A DNA stretch of 64,000 nucleotides, taken from positions 124,001 through 188,000 of the forward strand of contig NZ_BOOP01000021.1 in assembly GCF_016863295.1 (NCBI RefSeq). Reading direction: 5' to 3'. This document shows positions 16,609-25,558 of the stretch, piece after piece. The translations under genes and the position numbers were made by a program. Numbering within the stretch: position 1 is the stretch's first letter; every line of letters begins with the position of its first letter. Below the pieces are notes generated by a model. The model had not been told where the DNA came from, searched no databases, and saw only the letters and a list, made by a program, of their open reading frames with translations. The DNA is from Planotetraspora phitsanulokensis. Lineage in GTDB: Bacteria > Actinomycetota > Actinomycetes > Streptosporangiales > Streptosporangiaceae.

Positions 16609-17255
16609 TCCGGATTCCACCCTTGGTGCTCTGCTGCCTGCAGGCGTGGAGCCGGCGGCAGCGGCGCAGGCGCTCCCGTCTCTGGTACGGCACGGAACGC
16701 CTCGATCACGTAGGCGGCGAAGCGGCGGGAGGCAGTGAGCCGGGCGGCACGCGGCGCGTCTTGGACACCCCGGTGGGCCATGAGCATCAGCATCAGGTCG
16801 TCGATGACGAAGCCGGGGCGCAGTTGTCCGGTTTTCTGGGCGCGGCGGGCCAGTTCGGCGACCGCGCGCAGGGTCCGCTCTCGGTCGGCTGTGAAATCCA
16901 TGGCCTCGGGGAATGCCGTCATGAAGGCGTCGGCGAAGCCCCGGCTGTAGGCGTGGAGTTCGAAGATCCGCTCGACCAGGCTCCCGAATCCGTGCCACGG
17001 GTCGGAGTCCGCGAGCGCGTCGCGGACGAGGGCGTGGCAGGCTCGCCGTTGCTCGGCGAAGGTTTCCACGATCAGGTCACGCTTGGTCGGGAAGTGCCGG
17101 TACAGCGTGGCAGGGCCGACGTCGGCGTGCCGGGCGACCTCGCGCATGGGCGCACTCAGGCCCTCCTCGCCGAACACAGCGCGGGCAGCGTCCAGGATGC
17201 GGGCTCGGTTGTCGCGGGCGTCGGAGCGCACAGTGTGAGGCAAACGAGCGGTCAT
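16593..17255 (-). CDS. TetR-family regulator
   Basis: 220 residues. HTH at residues 15-60: RILDAARAVFGEEGLSAPMR, with VGPATLYRHFPTKRDL. The C-terminal part resembles the SbtR-like class (PGFVIDDLMLMLMAH). The ATG at 17255 is 166 bases from the divergent oxidoreductase gene, and the palindrome at 17276-17291 lies between them. It is probably a repressor of both. Last residues LQAAEHQGWNPDQAHL are unremarkable. Confidence 0.9.
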   Translation of the reverse strand: MTARLPHTVRSDARDNRARILDAARAVFGEEGLSAPMREVARHADVGPATLYRHFPTKRDLIVETFAEQRRACHALVRDALADSDPWHGFGSLVERIFELHAYSRGFADAFMTAFPEAMDFTADRERTLRAVAELARRAQKTGQLRPGFVIDDLMLMLMAHRGVQDAPRAARLTASRRFAAYVIEAFRAVPETGAPAPLPPAPRLQAAEHQGWNPDQAHL

Positions 17256-17275
17256 TGCTTCTCACTTTAGCTAAG

Positions 17276-17291
17276 CGGACGGATGCGTCCG
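17276..17291. promoter_or_regulatory. TetR operator candidate
   Basis: CGGACG-GATG-CGTCCG, a perfect 6-bp inverted repeat extended weakly by flanking bases, 21 bases upstream of the TetR start in the divergent intergenic space. This is the usual place and shape for a TetR autoregulatory site. Confidence 0.6.
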
Positions 17292-17421
17292 TTACGGTCC
17301 GATGGCGGTGGCGCCGCCCCGTCCCGGCACTTCGCCGGTGATGTCTCGGCTGTGGGAGCCGGTTCGCCGCCCACGGCCGTCGCAGCTGTGACCCGTCCCT
17401 CCACGGACCCGAGGAGTGCAA

Positions 17422-18387
17422 ATGAAAGCCGTCTTGATCAGGACATTCGGAAACCCCGACGGTCTGGAGGTGGTCGACCTGCCCGTGCCCGTTCCTGCCG
17501 CCGGGCAGGTGCGGATTGCCACGGAGGCGATCGGGGTAGGCGGCGTGGACGCCGTGATTCGCCGGGGAACCCTCGCTGCCTACGGCTTCCGGGAGGGCCA
17601 TCTCCTCGGCAGCGAGGTCGCGGGAAGCGTCACCGCCGTGGGAGACGGCGTGGACGCCTCGTGGATAGGTCGGCGGGTGTGGGCGTTCACCGGTCTGTCC
17701 GGTGGGTACGCCGAGCAGGCCGTCGCCGCGGTTCAGGACGTCCTTCCGCTGCCCGACGGCCTGACCGGCGCCGACGCGGTGACTCTCGGCGGCTCCGGCG
17801 TGGTCGCCCACTTCGCCCTCGACCGCGCTCGTTTCGCGCCCGGCGAGGCGGTTCTCGTGCGCGGTGCGGCGGGGAGCATCGGGATCACGGCGGTCCAGCT
17901 CGCAGCCAGGGGCGGCGCGGGCGCGGTGGTGGTGACCACCTCATCGGCGGAGCGCGGCGCCCGCCTGAGGGACCTGGGCGCGACTCATGTCCTCGACCGC
18001 TCCGGCGAGGGCGGCGGCTCGGACGCACCGTCGGGCTTCGACGTGGTCATCGATGTGGTGGGCGGTCCCCAGCTTCCCCTTTTGCTGGACAGGTTGAACG
18101 CCAACGGGCGGTTCGTGGCCGTCGGCGTAGTCGGCGGGCAGCCGCCGGCGGACTTCGGCATGCGACTGATGGATGCCTTCCGCAAGTCGCTGTCGTTCGC
18201 CACCTTCAGCTCCGATAGCGTGCCCGCCCCCGACAGGCAGGCCGTGCGGTCGTCCCAGTTCGCGGATGCCGTACATGGGGACCTGCGCACGGTCGTGCAC
18301 GAAGTGCTGCCGCTGGACCAGGCGGTGCTGGCCCACCGGAAGATGGATGCGGGTGAGGTGTTCGGCCGGGTCGTGCTGGCCCCCTGA
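17422..18387 (+). CDS. zinc-independent quinone/NADPH oxidoreductase (MDR family)
   Basis: About 321 residues. It opens MKAVLIRTFGNPDGLEVVDL, as in quinone oxidoreductases. The nucleotide fold has VRGAAGSIGITAVQLA and a GATHVLDR segment, and the protein ends AHRKMDAGEVFGRVVL. The Cys/His zinc ligands of alcohol dehydrogenases are absent. It reduces quinones or other enones with NADPH. GAGGAG at 17411-17416 supports ATG 17422. The divergent TetR gene and its palindrome suggest induction by an electrophile or quinone, which is inference. Confidence 0.9.
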   Translation: MKAVLIRTFGNPDGLEVVDLPVPVPAAGQVRIATEAIGVGGVDAVIRRGTLAAYGFREGHLLGSEVAGSVTAVGDGVDASWIGRRVWAFTGLSGGYAEQAVAAVQDVLPLPDGLTGADAVTLGGSGVVAHFALDRARFAPGEAVLVRGAAGSIGITAVQLAARGGAGAVVVTTSSAERGARLRDLGATHVLDRSGEGGGSDAPSGFDVVIDVVGGPQLPLLLDRLNANGRFVAVGVVGGQPPADFGMRLMDAFRKSLSFATFSSDSVPAPDRQAVRSSQFADAVHGDLRTVVHEVLPLDQAVLAHRKMDAGEVFGRVVLAP

Positions 18388-18400
18388 ATCGAGCGGTTGA

Positions 18401-19318
18401 TCAGCGATGGGCGGTTGCGATGAGGCGTCGCAGTGTGGCGTGGGCGGGTGGGCCCCACGTGGCCTTGCCGCCTGGGCGGCCGCGGACGCCGGCTTCTCCG
18501 ATATGGATGCCGCCGAGGGCGCGGCGTACCGCCCATCCGCGGGCGCGGCGCAGGGTCGCGGCGTCCGGGGCCGGCTGGTAGGTGTCATAAAAGCGGTCGG
18601 CGGCGCCGTCCGGCAGCAGGCTCCAGGCGGCGGCGAGGTCGCCGGCCGGATCGCCCGCGAAGAGGTCGCCGAAGTCGATCACGCCGCAGATGGTGCCGTC
18701 CGCGGTGAGGACGTTGGCCGGATGCAGGTCGCCGTGGAGCCATAGCGCCGGGCCGGCCCAGTCCGGCGCGGCGACGGCGTCGTCCCAGACCGCGCGGACG
18801 GCGTCCGGGTCGGGGATCAACCCCATCTCGGTGGCCGACGCGAGCCCCTTGACGAACCCCTCGGAGTAGTCGGCCAGCGGCCCTCCGCGGTCCCGGCCAG
18901 CAGGCGCCTGATCGGGGGCGGGTTGGTGCAAAGCCGTCAGGAAGGCGGCCAGGACGTCGGCCGCCTCGGCAGCGCGCGTCACGGGGGCGCGGTCGGCAGG
19001 CTCCCCCGGCACCCACGTGGTGACGATCCAGGGTCGTGGAAACAGAGCGGAGGGCTCGCCGAGACGCTGCGGGACCGGAACCGGCAGAGGAAGGCGCGGG
19101 GCGAGGACGGGCAGCCAGGTGTGCTCTTTACGCAGCAGCGCGTCCGCAGACTGCGTCGCCCAGGGCAACCGGACGGCGAGGTCGTCACCGAGCCGCCAGA
19201 GCTGGTTGTCCCAGCCACGTGCGCCGAGCCGCAACGGGCGATCGGCCAGGTCGGGGTGCTGGTCGCGCAGCAGATCCCGGACGAGCTCCGCGCTGATCTC
19301 GATCTCGGTGTGGGTCAT
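18401..19318 (-). CDS. aminoglycoside-phosphotransferase-family kinase
   Basis: About 305 residues. The catalytic loop LWLHGDLHPANVL and the DFG-like IDFGDLFAGDP are both intact. The N-lobe has LRLGARGWDNQLWRLGDDLA in the adenine-binding region. The family contains antibiotic kinases but also sugar, choline and unknown small-molecule kinases, and this subgroup is common in actinomycetes without proven resistance. ATG at 19318 is chosen; ATG at 19327 is three codons earlier, and neither has a strong ribosome site. The end is convergent with the oxidoreductase. Confidence 0.85.
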   Translation of the reverse strand: MTHTEIEISAELVRDLLRDQHPDLADRPLRLGARGWDNQLWRLGDDLAVRLPWATQSADALLRKEHTWLPVLAPRLPLPVPVPQRLGEPSALFPRPWIVTTWVPGEPADRAPVTRAAEAADVLAAFLTALHQPAPDQAPAGRDRGGPLADYSEGFVKGLASATEMGLIPDPDAVRAVWDDAVAAPDWAGPALWLHGDLHPANVLTADGTICGVIDFGDLFAGDPAGDLAAAWSLLPDGAADRFYDTYQPAPDAATLRRARGWAVRRALGGIHIGEAGVRGRPGGKATWGPPAHATLRRLIATAHR

Positions 19319-19452
19319 GCGGAGCAACGGTAGCCGGATGGCGGCCGCCCATTCCGGTTGCCGGAGAGGGAACCAGTTCGTGAAAGGCGTGCGCCGAGCA
19401 GCCCTTCCTGCTCCGGGCCATGGGAATCAGAGCACTCGATATTGCGCCGTGG

Positions 19453-20436
19453 TCAGGTCGAGGCGTTGTTCGAGAAGTGTTGCCGATATCGCTCCGGGGT
19501 GGTGGTCAGGTGCCGGGCGAAGACCCGGTGCAGTGTCTCGCCGTGTTTGTAGCCGACCGTCCTGGCGATGACGCCGACGGTCAGGTCCGTCGTCTCCAGC
19601 AGGCGGCGGGCCGCTTCGACACGCAGGCTTTCCACGAAGGCGCCCGGGGTGCTGCCGGTTTCGGCGCGGAAGGCACGGGCGAAGCTCCGCTCGCTCATTC
19701 CCGCCCGTCGTGCCAGCACGGCCACGCTCAGATCTTCTCCCAGGTGGTCGGGCAGCCATTGCTGTACAGCCCGGATCGCTGGGGTCCGTGCGGGCTGCGC
19801 ACGCAGTTGGGTACTGAACTGTGCCTGGCCCCCGGGCCTTCGCGTGAAGACGACGAACCAGCGGGCGATCAACTGTGCCACCTCGGTGCCGTGGTCGTCC
19901 TCGACCAGGGCCAGCGCGAGATCGATGCCGGCGGTCACCCCCGCCGAGGTCCACCGGTTCCGGTCGCGCACATAGATCCGGTCCGGTTCGACGAGCACGC
20001 GTGGGAAACGCTCGGCGAGCAGCCGGGTCGACTGCCAATGTGTCGTCGCACGGTAGCCGTCGAGCAGCCCGGCCGCGGCCAGGAGCAGTGAGCCTGCGCA
20101 GACCGAGGCCACGCGGCGCGACCGCCGAGCGAGTGCCGGAAGCTCCCGGACCACCTCGGCGGACACCGTCGGGTCGAAGACCCCGTTGCCGCCGATCACG
20201 ATCATCGTGTCGATCTCGTCGTTGCCGGACGCCATCTCCCGCAGTGAGTGCTCGACCTGCACCGTCAGGCCATTGTCGACGGTGACGACACCGGCACGCG
20301 GCGACGCCGTCACCAGACGGTAGACCGTGGTTCCGGTCGCGGTGTTCGCCGCACCGAAGATGTCCATCGGGCCGGCCAGCTCGATCAGCTGAATGCCGTC
20401 GTAGACCACGAGGACAACGGTGCGAAGCGCTGGCAT
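19453..20436 (-). CDS. GlxA-type regulator: DJ-1/PfpI domain plus AraC HTH
   Basis: 327 residues from ATG 20436. Residues 5-185 are a DJ-1/PfpI-like domain (VVLVVYDGIQLIELAGPMDI start; ASVCAGSLLLAAAGLL with the nucleophile-elbow Cys). Residues 225-325 are an AraC pair of helix-turn-helices (LARRAGMSERSFARAFRAET and GYKHGETLHRVF). These regulators usually sense a metabolite through the DJ-1 domain. The frame stays open upstream to 20556, but MPALRTVVLVVYDG is the normal family start. The neighbouring hydrolase 20553-21419 is a plausible target. Confidence 0.9.
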   Translation of the reverse strand: MPALRTVVLVVYDGIQLIELAGPMDIFGAANTATGTTVYRLVTASPRAGVVTVDNGLTVQVEHSLREMASGNDEIDTMIVIGGNGVFDPTVSAEVVRELPALARRSRRVASVCAGSLLLAAAGLLDGYRATTHWQSTRLLAERFPRVLVEPDRIYVRDRNRWTSAGVTAGIDLALALVEDDHGTEVAQLIARWFVVFTRRPGGQAQFSTQLRAQPARTPAIRAVQQWLPDHLGEDLSVAVLARRAGMSERSFARAFRAETGSTPGAFVESLRVEAARRLLETTDLTVGVIARTVGYKHGETLHRVFARHLTTTPERYRQHFSNNAST

Positions 20437-20552
20437 GTCCCTATTTTGGTGGTTATCAAGGGCTTTGCCGTAATCCGGCATGACTGTCGCACGCGTGTGA
20501 TCGTGGTGGAACAGCTCACCCGGTGAATCACGAGACCGGTAGGCCGGGCCGA

Positions 20553-21419
20553 TCACCCAACCTGCCGCACCGGCTTACCGGCATGATTCCGCAGGAAGGG
20601 AATGATCAATTCGGCGACTTGATCGCCGAACTGCGAGTGTGGGTAGTGCCCGCCGTCGACGACGGCGACCCGGCCGATGCCGGGAGGCATGGCCGCGACG
20701 ATCGCCTCGCCTTCGGCCACCGGGTCAGGGAAGTCCGGGTCCTCGGAGCCCATGATCACTAGCGCGGGACACCGTACCCCAGGCAGATGCGCCTCGGCGT
20801 CGGCCGGAGTGGTCTTGCCGGTCTTCATGAACTCCTCCCATCGGCCGGGCTGTCGGAGTGCCGTCATCAGGCCGTCGATATGACGACGGCACTCATCCGG
20901 CTTGCCGGGATAGGCGACATCGAGGTAGCTGCGCCACGACCTCGGGGACTTCAACAGCAGCGTCCCCATCAACCGCGTCACACCCCGGCGGTACCGCCGA
21001 ACAGTGAACAACGCGCCGACATCCAGCCGCTGGGACTTGGTGACCGGGTTGATCTCCACGATCGCGGTGACGAGTTCCGGCGCCTGAGCCGCGGCGATGG
21101 TGGCGGCGCCGCCGGACAACGAGTGCCCGACGATCACCGCGGGTCCGCCGAAGTACCGGATGACCCCGAGCAGGTCACCGGCGACATCGGTGCGGCCGAT
21201 GGCGGCCTTCCCGGTCACCGACGGCCAGTCGAGGCTGGACTCTCCGTGCCCGCGCATGTCCACGTTCACCACGCGGTAGCCCGCGGCGGCCAGCAACGGT
21301 ACGAGATGGCGATAGTCGTGCCGCCCGCTACCAATGCCATGCGAGAGCACCACCAATGGGCCATCACCGATCACATCGCAGGCGATCCGCCCGCCGTCGA
21401 GAGTCACAAACTCGGTCAT
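20553..21419 (-). CDS. alpha/beta hydrolase, paralogue of 10616-11449
   Basis: 288 residues. Motifs: LSHGIGSGRHDY, nucleophile elbow GHSLSGG, acid region IMGSEDPDFPD, and His in GGHYPHSQF. It shares most of its core with the hydrolase at 10616-11449, including DGGRIACDVIGDG-like opening, LAAAGYRV, SGGAATIAAA and YRRG. Esterase- or haloperoxidase-like chemistry is likely; substrate unknown. It lies upstream of the GlxA-type regulator on the same strand with a 116-base gap. Confidence 0.88.
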   Translation of the reverse strand: MTEFVTLDGGRIACDVIGDGPLVVLSHGIGSGRHDYRHLVPLLAAAGYRVVNVDMRGHGESSLDWPSVTGKAAIGRTDVAGDLLGVIRYFGGPAVIVGHSLSGGAATIAAAQAPELVTAIVEINPVTKSQRLDVGALFTVRRYRRGVTRLMGTLLLKSPRSWRSYLDVAYPGKPDECRRHIDGLMTALRQPGRWEEFMKTGKTTPADAEAHLPGVRCPALVIMGSEDPDFPDPVAEGEAIVAAMPPGIGRVAVVDGGHYPHSQFGDQVAELIIPFLRNHAGKPVRQVG

Positions 21420-21818
21420 CTGCCGTACCTTCCTGGCGCTCCATCAGCCGCGACATCCGCGACACGTCGATTGAACGCCGGAGGACCCCCGACGGGACAA
21501 CCGCGGGCAGGATCGGTCAGACAGACAGCCGCTCCAGTCAGAGGCTGACCCGAACGGCATGCCGGCCACGTCGCGGGCCTGACCACGAGGTCGAGACAGG
21601 GGTGTTCACAAGTAGGCCTGGTCAGGCATCGAGGCGCCGACGGGTGTCATCTATTGGAACCGGTACGGCGGTGCGGCCTGCTTGCATGCGGCTTTGGACA
21701 CCATCACTGAACTGCCCGAACCGGCTTAGCGTGCGATCCGGTTTCGTTGCGGGCCCAACCCCCTACCCAATGATCCGTCGGCACCCCGTGGGTAGGCGCC
21801 GGCCCGCTTTGGAGATCG
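21420..21818. other. gene-free stretch
   Basis: About 400 bases between two minus-strand genes. No frame with credible codon use, no RNA gene and no clear hairpin seen. It should contain the promoter of the 20553-21419 hydrolase. The 21,640-21,780 part is less GC-biased and may be a trace of lost sequence. Confidence 0.4.
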
Positions 21819-22727
21819 CTACAGGTGCAGGGTTCCGCTGCGGGCGCGGTGCTCAAGCGGTGAGTGTCCGTGCAGGCGGCGGAAAGCCGTGCTGAAGGCG
21901 CGGACGTCGGGATAGCCGCACGCCCTGGCCACCTCCGTCACCGTGGGACCCGTGTCCAGCAGCAGGGCGGCGGCCAGCTCGAGCCGCATCCTGCGCAGGG
22001 TCGCCATCAGGGACGCGCCTGTCTGCTCGCGAAACAGCCGCTCGGCGTGCCGTTCGGACAGGTGGACGGTGGCGGCCACATCCCTGACCCTGACCGGCCG
22101 GCACAGGTTGTCGGCGAGGTGCCGCCGCATCGCCGCCACCACCACCTGGGACGGCCGGTCCCTGGGAGGCGGCTCGACCTGCAGGTCGTCCTCGTTCGCG
22201 AACGCCCTGGCGGTGTCCACTACCAGCGCGGCGCCGAGACCGGCCAGGCCGGCGTCGTACCCGGACCGCACCGGGTCGGCGTACCCGGCGAGTGCGGTGA
22301 CGACCTCGGCCAGCGAGCCGGTACGGCGCGACACCACGGGACCGGCGGGGTCGGTGAGGCCGGACCACCAGCCACGCTCGTCCGGACCCGGAGCCTCCCG
22401 GCCGCCCCGCAGAGTGAAGCCCCAGAAGGCGATGCCGAGCGGGTCCTCCCGGCTCGACTCGATCTCGTGCACATCACCCGGCCTGGCCAGGAACACCTCA
22501 CCGGTGCCGACGTCATGGTGTTCCCCGCCGACGCTGAACCGGCCTGCACCGGTGTAGGCCAGGCAAACCTCGTGGAAGGAGTGCCGGTGCCAGTAGTTGC
22601 GCCAGGCGGGCTTGGTGTAGAACCCCCAGCTGACGAAGTCAGCCCTGAACCCTCCGACCTGGCAGGTGTCCAGCAGGCCGGTCAGGTCGGGCAGCCGACC
22701 GGCACCGGCCACGTCCGCCAAGCTCAA
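21819..22727 (-). CDS. AraC-family regulator with cupin sensor domain
   Basis: 302 residues. The N-terminal cupin-like arm-and-barrel (residues 25-110; WHRHSFHEVCLAYTGAG, GEVFLARPGDVHEI) is followed by a C-terminal AraC DNA-binding domain (about 195-295: VAATVHLSERHAERLFREQT and ACGYPDVRAFSTAFRR). It overlaps the upstream dioxygenase gene by 4 bases (ATGA), so the regulator is the second gene of that operon. Tandem 20-bp repeats upstream of the operon are the likely binding sites. Confidence 0.9.
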   Translation of the reverse strand: MSLADVAGAGRLPDLTGLLDTCQVGGFRADFVSWGFYTKPAWRNYWHRHSFHEVCLAYTGAGRFSVGGEHHDVGTGEVFLARPGDVHEIESSREDPLGIAFWGFTLRGGREAPGPDERGWWSGLTDPAGPVVSRRTGSLAEVVTALAGYADPVRSGYDAGLAGLGAALVVDTARAFANEDDLQVEPPPRDRPSQVVVAAMRRHLADNLCRPVRVRDVAATVHLSERHAERLFREQTGASLMATLRRMRLELAAALLLDTGPTVTEVARACGYPDVRAFSTAFRRLHGHSPLEHRARSGTLHL

Positions 22728-23488
22728 GCCTGTCTCCTGCCTGTCGGGTCCACTCCCGACAGCATCATGCCCTGCCCCAGTGACGAGTCGTGCGCCTGGA
22801 TCGCCGGCGGGTCGGCCGGGTCGCGGAACTGCACCAGCCAGGTGGTCCTGGCCTCGTCGCTGACGTTCACACCCGAGCCGTGAACGGTCAGGTAGGAGAA
22901 GAACAGCACGTCCCCCGCCTCCGCGGGCAGTGGCATCGCGGCCTCGAACGGTACGTCGGTGAGGTGATGGCCATCCTCGGGGTCGTGCTCCCGCGGCCCC
23001 TGGAGGTGGCTGCCCGGCACGACGCGGACGCAGCCCTTGTGCTCCGGCGCGTCGTCCAGGTGGAATATCGCGGCGCCGACCCGATGATGGGTGTGGGGGA
23101 AGAAAGGGTGGTCCTGGTGCAGCGGGAACGGCGAGCCGTTCTCCGGCGGTTTCACGAACAGTTTGGTGTGGTGCAGCTGTACGTTCGGCACCCCCAGCAC
23201 GGCCGCGGCGACGGAGGTGAACCGCTCATCCACCAGCAACCGGGAGAACGCCGCCGCGTAGAACTGCGCGTCATGCAGGTGCTGCAGCCGCGTCGGCGCA
23301 CCGGCCGCGAGCTCAGCCGCCGAACCCCAGGTCGGGTCCTCGTCTCGGTCCTGCTGCTCGAGCAGGTCATGGGCGACCCGGCGGTACGCCGCCGCCTCAT
23401 CCCTGGTCAGAAGGCCCTTCACCAGGACGTACCCGTGCTCGGCGTAGTGGCCGGCGAGGGTTCGCAGATCGATCGTGGTCACGGTCAT
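22724..23488 (-). CDS. phytanoyl-CoA dioxygenase (PhyH)-family oxygenase
   Basis: 254 residues of the Fe(II)/2-oxoglutarate oxygenase fold. The metal ligands are His124-x-Asp126 (FPLHQDHPFF) and His203 (TVHGSGVN), with a probable 2-oxoglutarate Arg at 214. The family hydroxylates acyl-CoA or other small molecules; here the substrate is open. ATG at 23488 has AGGAGG upstream. First gene of a two-gene operon with an AraC regulator, preceded by tandem repeats at 23501-23540. Confidence 0.9.
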   Translation of the reverse strand: MTVTTIDLRTLAGHYAEHGYVLVKGLLTRDEAAAYRRVAHDLLEQQDRDEDPTWGSAAELAAGAPTRLQHLHDAQFYAAAFSRLLVDERFTSVAAAVLGVPNVQLHHTKLFVKPPENGSPFPLHQDHPFFPHTHHRVGAAIFHLDDAPEHKGCVRVVPGSHLQGPREHDPEDGHHLTDVPFEAAMPLPAEAGDVLFFSYLTVHGSGVNVSDEARTTWLVQFRDPADPPAIQAHDSSLGQGMMLSGVDPTGRRQA

Positions 23489-23500
23489 CGCGTCCTCCTG

Positions 23501-23540
23501 TCGTGATCGAAATCGACACTTCGTGGTCGACATCGACACT
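23501..23540 (-). promoter_or_regulatory. two tandem 20-bp repeats, AraC operator candidate
   Basis: TCGTGATCGAAATCGACACT (23501-23520) is followed directly by a second unit that differs at two bases (23521-23540). Tandem direct repeats of about two helical turns are the classic AraC-family binding arrangement. They begin 13 bases upstream of the PhyH-family start codon, so binding would overlap the transcript start or leader. Confidence 0.65.
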
Positions 23541-23855
23541 AGGAAGCCGGTGCTCGCCGCGACATGCTCACAGCGGACAGCGATGTTCGTAAAACGGACA
23601 AGCGATCGGCACCTGCTCCGACCTGCCGAGGCGTCAGGCGGCGGCAAGGTCGAGCACGGGGAGGATCCACCCCGGCCGGACAAAGCACCTGGGCCACGGC
23701 CGGTCCCGGACGAGGTCTACGCGCCGATCGTGGGCGAGTTTCTCCCCGGGTTCGCCGCGCTCCCGCCGTCCGCGTTCAGGGATTCGGCCGACGTGGCCGA
23801 CGCGATCGACGGCATCCGGGCCGCGCTTGAGTCCCGGCCGGCCGAGCTGGAGAAG
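23541..23855 (+). other. gap with a doubtful coding-like stretch
   Basis: 315 bases between the PhyH operon and the sigma gene. A plus-strand frame encodes VPDEVYAPIVGEFLPGFAAL and then SAFRDSADVADAID with reasonable codon use, but no convincing start, and it runs into the end of the opposing sigma gene. It may be a remnant. Nothing else seen. Confidence 0.3.
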
Positions 23856-25067
23856 TCAGCCCAGCGTGGCCGCCTTGCGCAGCAGCACTGAGCGTTCGCG
23901 CTGGTTGGCGCACAGCCGGGCCGCCAGCTCCAGCTCGGCGCGCGCCTCCGGTCGCCGTCCGAGCCGGGCCAGCAGTTCACCGCGTACGGTCGGCACCAAA
24001 TGCGAACCGGGGAGCCGGTCCGAGGCGATCAGCTCGTCCACGATGGCCAGGGCTTGCGCCGGTCCCGAGGCCATGGCCACCGCGACGGCCCGGTTGAGCT
24101 CGACCACCGGCGAGGGCGCGACCCGGCCGAGTGCCTCGTAGAGCACCACGATCCGGTCCCAGTCGGTCGCCTCGACCGAGGGCGCCGACGCGTGGGTGGC
24201 GGCGATCGCGGCCTGCAGGCCGTAGGCGCCGAGGCCGCGAGTCGATGCCTTGGACAGCGCGGTCAGCCCACGGCGGATCGCCGAGATGTCCCACCGCCGC
24301 CGGTCCTGGTCCTCGAGCAGGATCGGCGAGCCGTCCGGGCCGGTCCGGGCCGGGAAGCGCGCGGCCGTCAGCTCGCACAGCGCGAGCAGGCCGTGCACCT
24401 CCGGCTCGGCCGGTTGCAGCGCGGCCAGCGTGCGGGCCAGCCGGATCGCCTCGTACGCGACGTCGGGGCGTAGCAGCCGGTCGCCCGACGTGGCCGTCGA
24501 CCCCTCGGTGAAGATCACGTAGATGACGCTGAGCACGCCGCCCAGCCGCTCCCGGCGCTCGGCGGCCGGCGGCAGCTCGAACGGCACCCCGGCCGCCGCG
24601 ATCGTCTTCTTGCCCCGGGTGATGCGGGCCTGCACGGTCGGCACGGATACGAGGAACGCGCGGGCGATCTCCTCGCTGGACAGGCCGGCGACCACGCGCA
24701 GGGTCAGCGCCACCCGGGCCTCGGGGGAGAGCACCGGGTGGCAGCTGATGAACATCAGCGCCAGCACGTCGTCGATCTTGTCGGGATCGATTTCTTCGTC
24801 GACCGCCGAGTCGGCCGCCAGCAGGGCGTATCGGTCATGGAGGGCGGTCCGGCGGCGGATCGCGTCGATCGCCCGCCGCCGGGCCGTGGCCATCAGCCAG
24901 CCGGCCGGATTCGCCGGAGAGGCGAGCGGCCACGACACCAGCGCCTCGGCCACCGCCTCCTGGGCCGCGTCCTCGGCCAGCCCGAAATCGCCGGTGAACC
25001 GGGTCAGCGCGGCGACGATCCGCGCCGACTCGATCCGCCAGACGGCCTCGACATCGGCCGTACCCAT
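23856..25067 (-). CDS. ECF42-type RNA polymerase sigma factor
   Basis: 403 residues from ATG 25067. Residues 8-75 are sigma region 2 (FTGDFGLAEDAAQEAVAEAL, WLMATARRRAID). Residues 110-165 are region 4 (LTLRVVAGLSSEEIARAFLV). A long C-terminal helical extension (about 190-400, TPR-like, DUF6596 class) replaces a separate anti-sigma factor. This layout, next to a DGPF/YCII-type gene, defines the ECF42 group. The DGPF gene lies 43 bases upstream on the same strand. Regulation is probably through the C-terminal extension and its own promoter at 25531-25558. Confidence 0.92.
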   Translation of the reverse strand: MGTADVEAVWRIESARIVAALTRFTGDFGLAEDAAQEAVAEALVSWPLASPANPAGWLMATARRRAIDAIRRRTALHDRYALLAADSAVDEEIDPDKIDDVLALMFISCHPVLSPEARVALTLRVVAGLSSEEIARAFLVSVPTVQARITRGKKTIAAAGVPFELPPAAERRERLGGVLSVIYVIFTEGSTATSGDRLLRPDVAYEAIRLARTLAALQPAEPEVHGLLALCELTAARFPARTGPDGSPILLEDQDRRRWDISAIRRGLTALSKASTRGLGAYGLQAAIAATHASAPSVEATDWDRIVVLYEALGRVAPSPVVELNRAVAVAMASGPAQALAIVDELIASDRLPGSHLVPTVRGELLARLGRRPEARAELELAARLCANQRERSVLLRKAATLG

Positions 25068-25110
25068 CAGATCTGGCCGTTGCTCTCGTGCCCGGTCCGG
25101 TCCTTGATGA

Positions 25111-25482
25111 TCACTCGTCGACCTGCGGGACCTCGTCGCTCTCGGGCACCCGCCGGACCTCGATCTTGGACCCGGGGGCCGCCGGGACCCGCTTGGCCCA
25201 CTCGACCGCCTCCTGTTTCGAGGCGACATCGAGCAGGAAGAAGCCCCCGAACAGTTCCTTGGTCTCGCCGTACGGCCCGTCCGTGACCACCGGGGTCTCG
25301 CCGCTGAAGTCGACCACGACGCCCTGGCCCGGATCGTCCAGCCCTTCCGCCGCGAGGAGAACGCCGGCCTTGACCATCTCCTCGATGAACTGGCGGGTCG
25401 TGGCCATCATCTCGTCGATGTCGGCCATCATGGCCGCGTTCGACTCGTCGGTGCCCCGCATGATCAGCAGGTACTTCGGCAT
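25111..25482 (-). CDS. DGPF-domain (YCII-related) protein, ECF42 partner
   Basis: 123 residues. It opens MPKYLLIMRGTDESNAAMMA and has the hallmark TDGPYGETKELFGGFFLLDV. The YCII-related fold is a small ferredoxin-like domain; in ECF42 loci one or more of these proteins are the sigma factor's main targets, with unknown chemistry. It is the first gene of the sigma operon, behind GAGGAGAACGCG. The C-terminal tail is acidic (PESDEVPQVDE). Confidence 0.9.
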   Translation of the reverse strand: MPKYLLIMRGTDESNAAMMADIDEMMATTRQFIEEMVKAGVLLAAEGLDDPGQGVVVDFSGETPVVTDGPYGETKELFGGFFLLDVASKQEAVEWAKRVPAAPGSKIEVRRVPESDEVPQVDE

Positions 25483-25530
25483 CGCGTTCTCCTCGTCCGG
25501 CGGGGCCGCCTCTCGGCCCTCGCACCCACA

Positions 25531-25558
25531 CGTCGAACGAGCGGCCCGCGGATCGACA
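25531..25558 (-). promoter_or_regulatory. ECF42-type promoter candidate
   Basis: On the minus strand TGTCGA (25558-25553) and CGACG (25535-25531) are separated by exactly 17 bases, about 50 bases upstream of the DGPF gene. TGTCGA is the -35 element I recall for ECF42 factors, so autoregulation is likely. The remaining intergenic stretch to 25,850 shows no gene. Confidence 0.6.
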
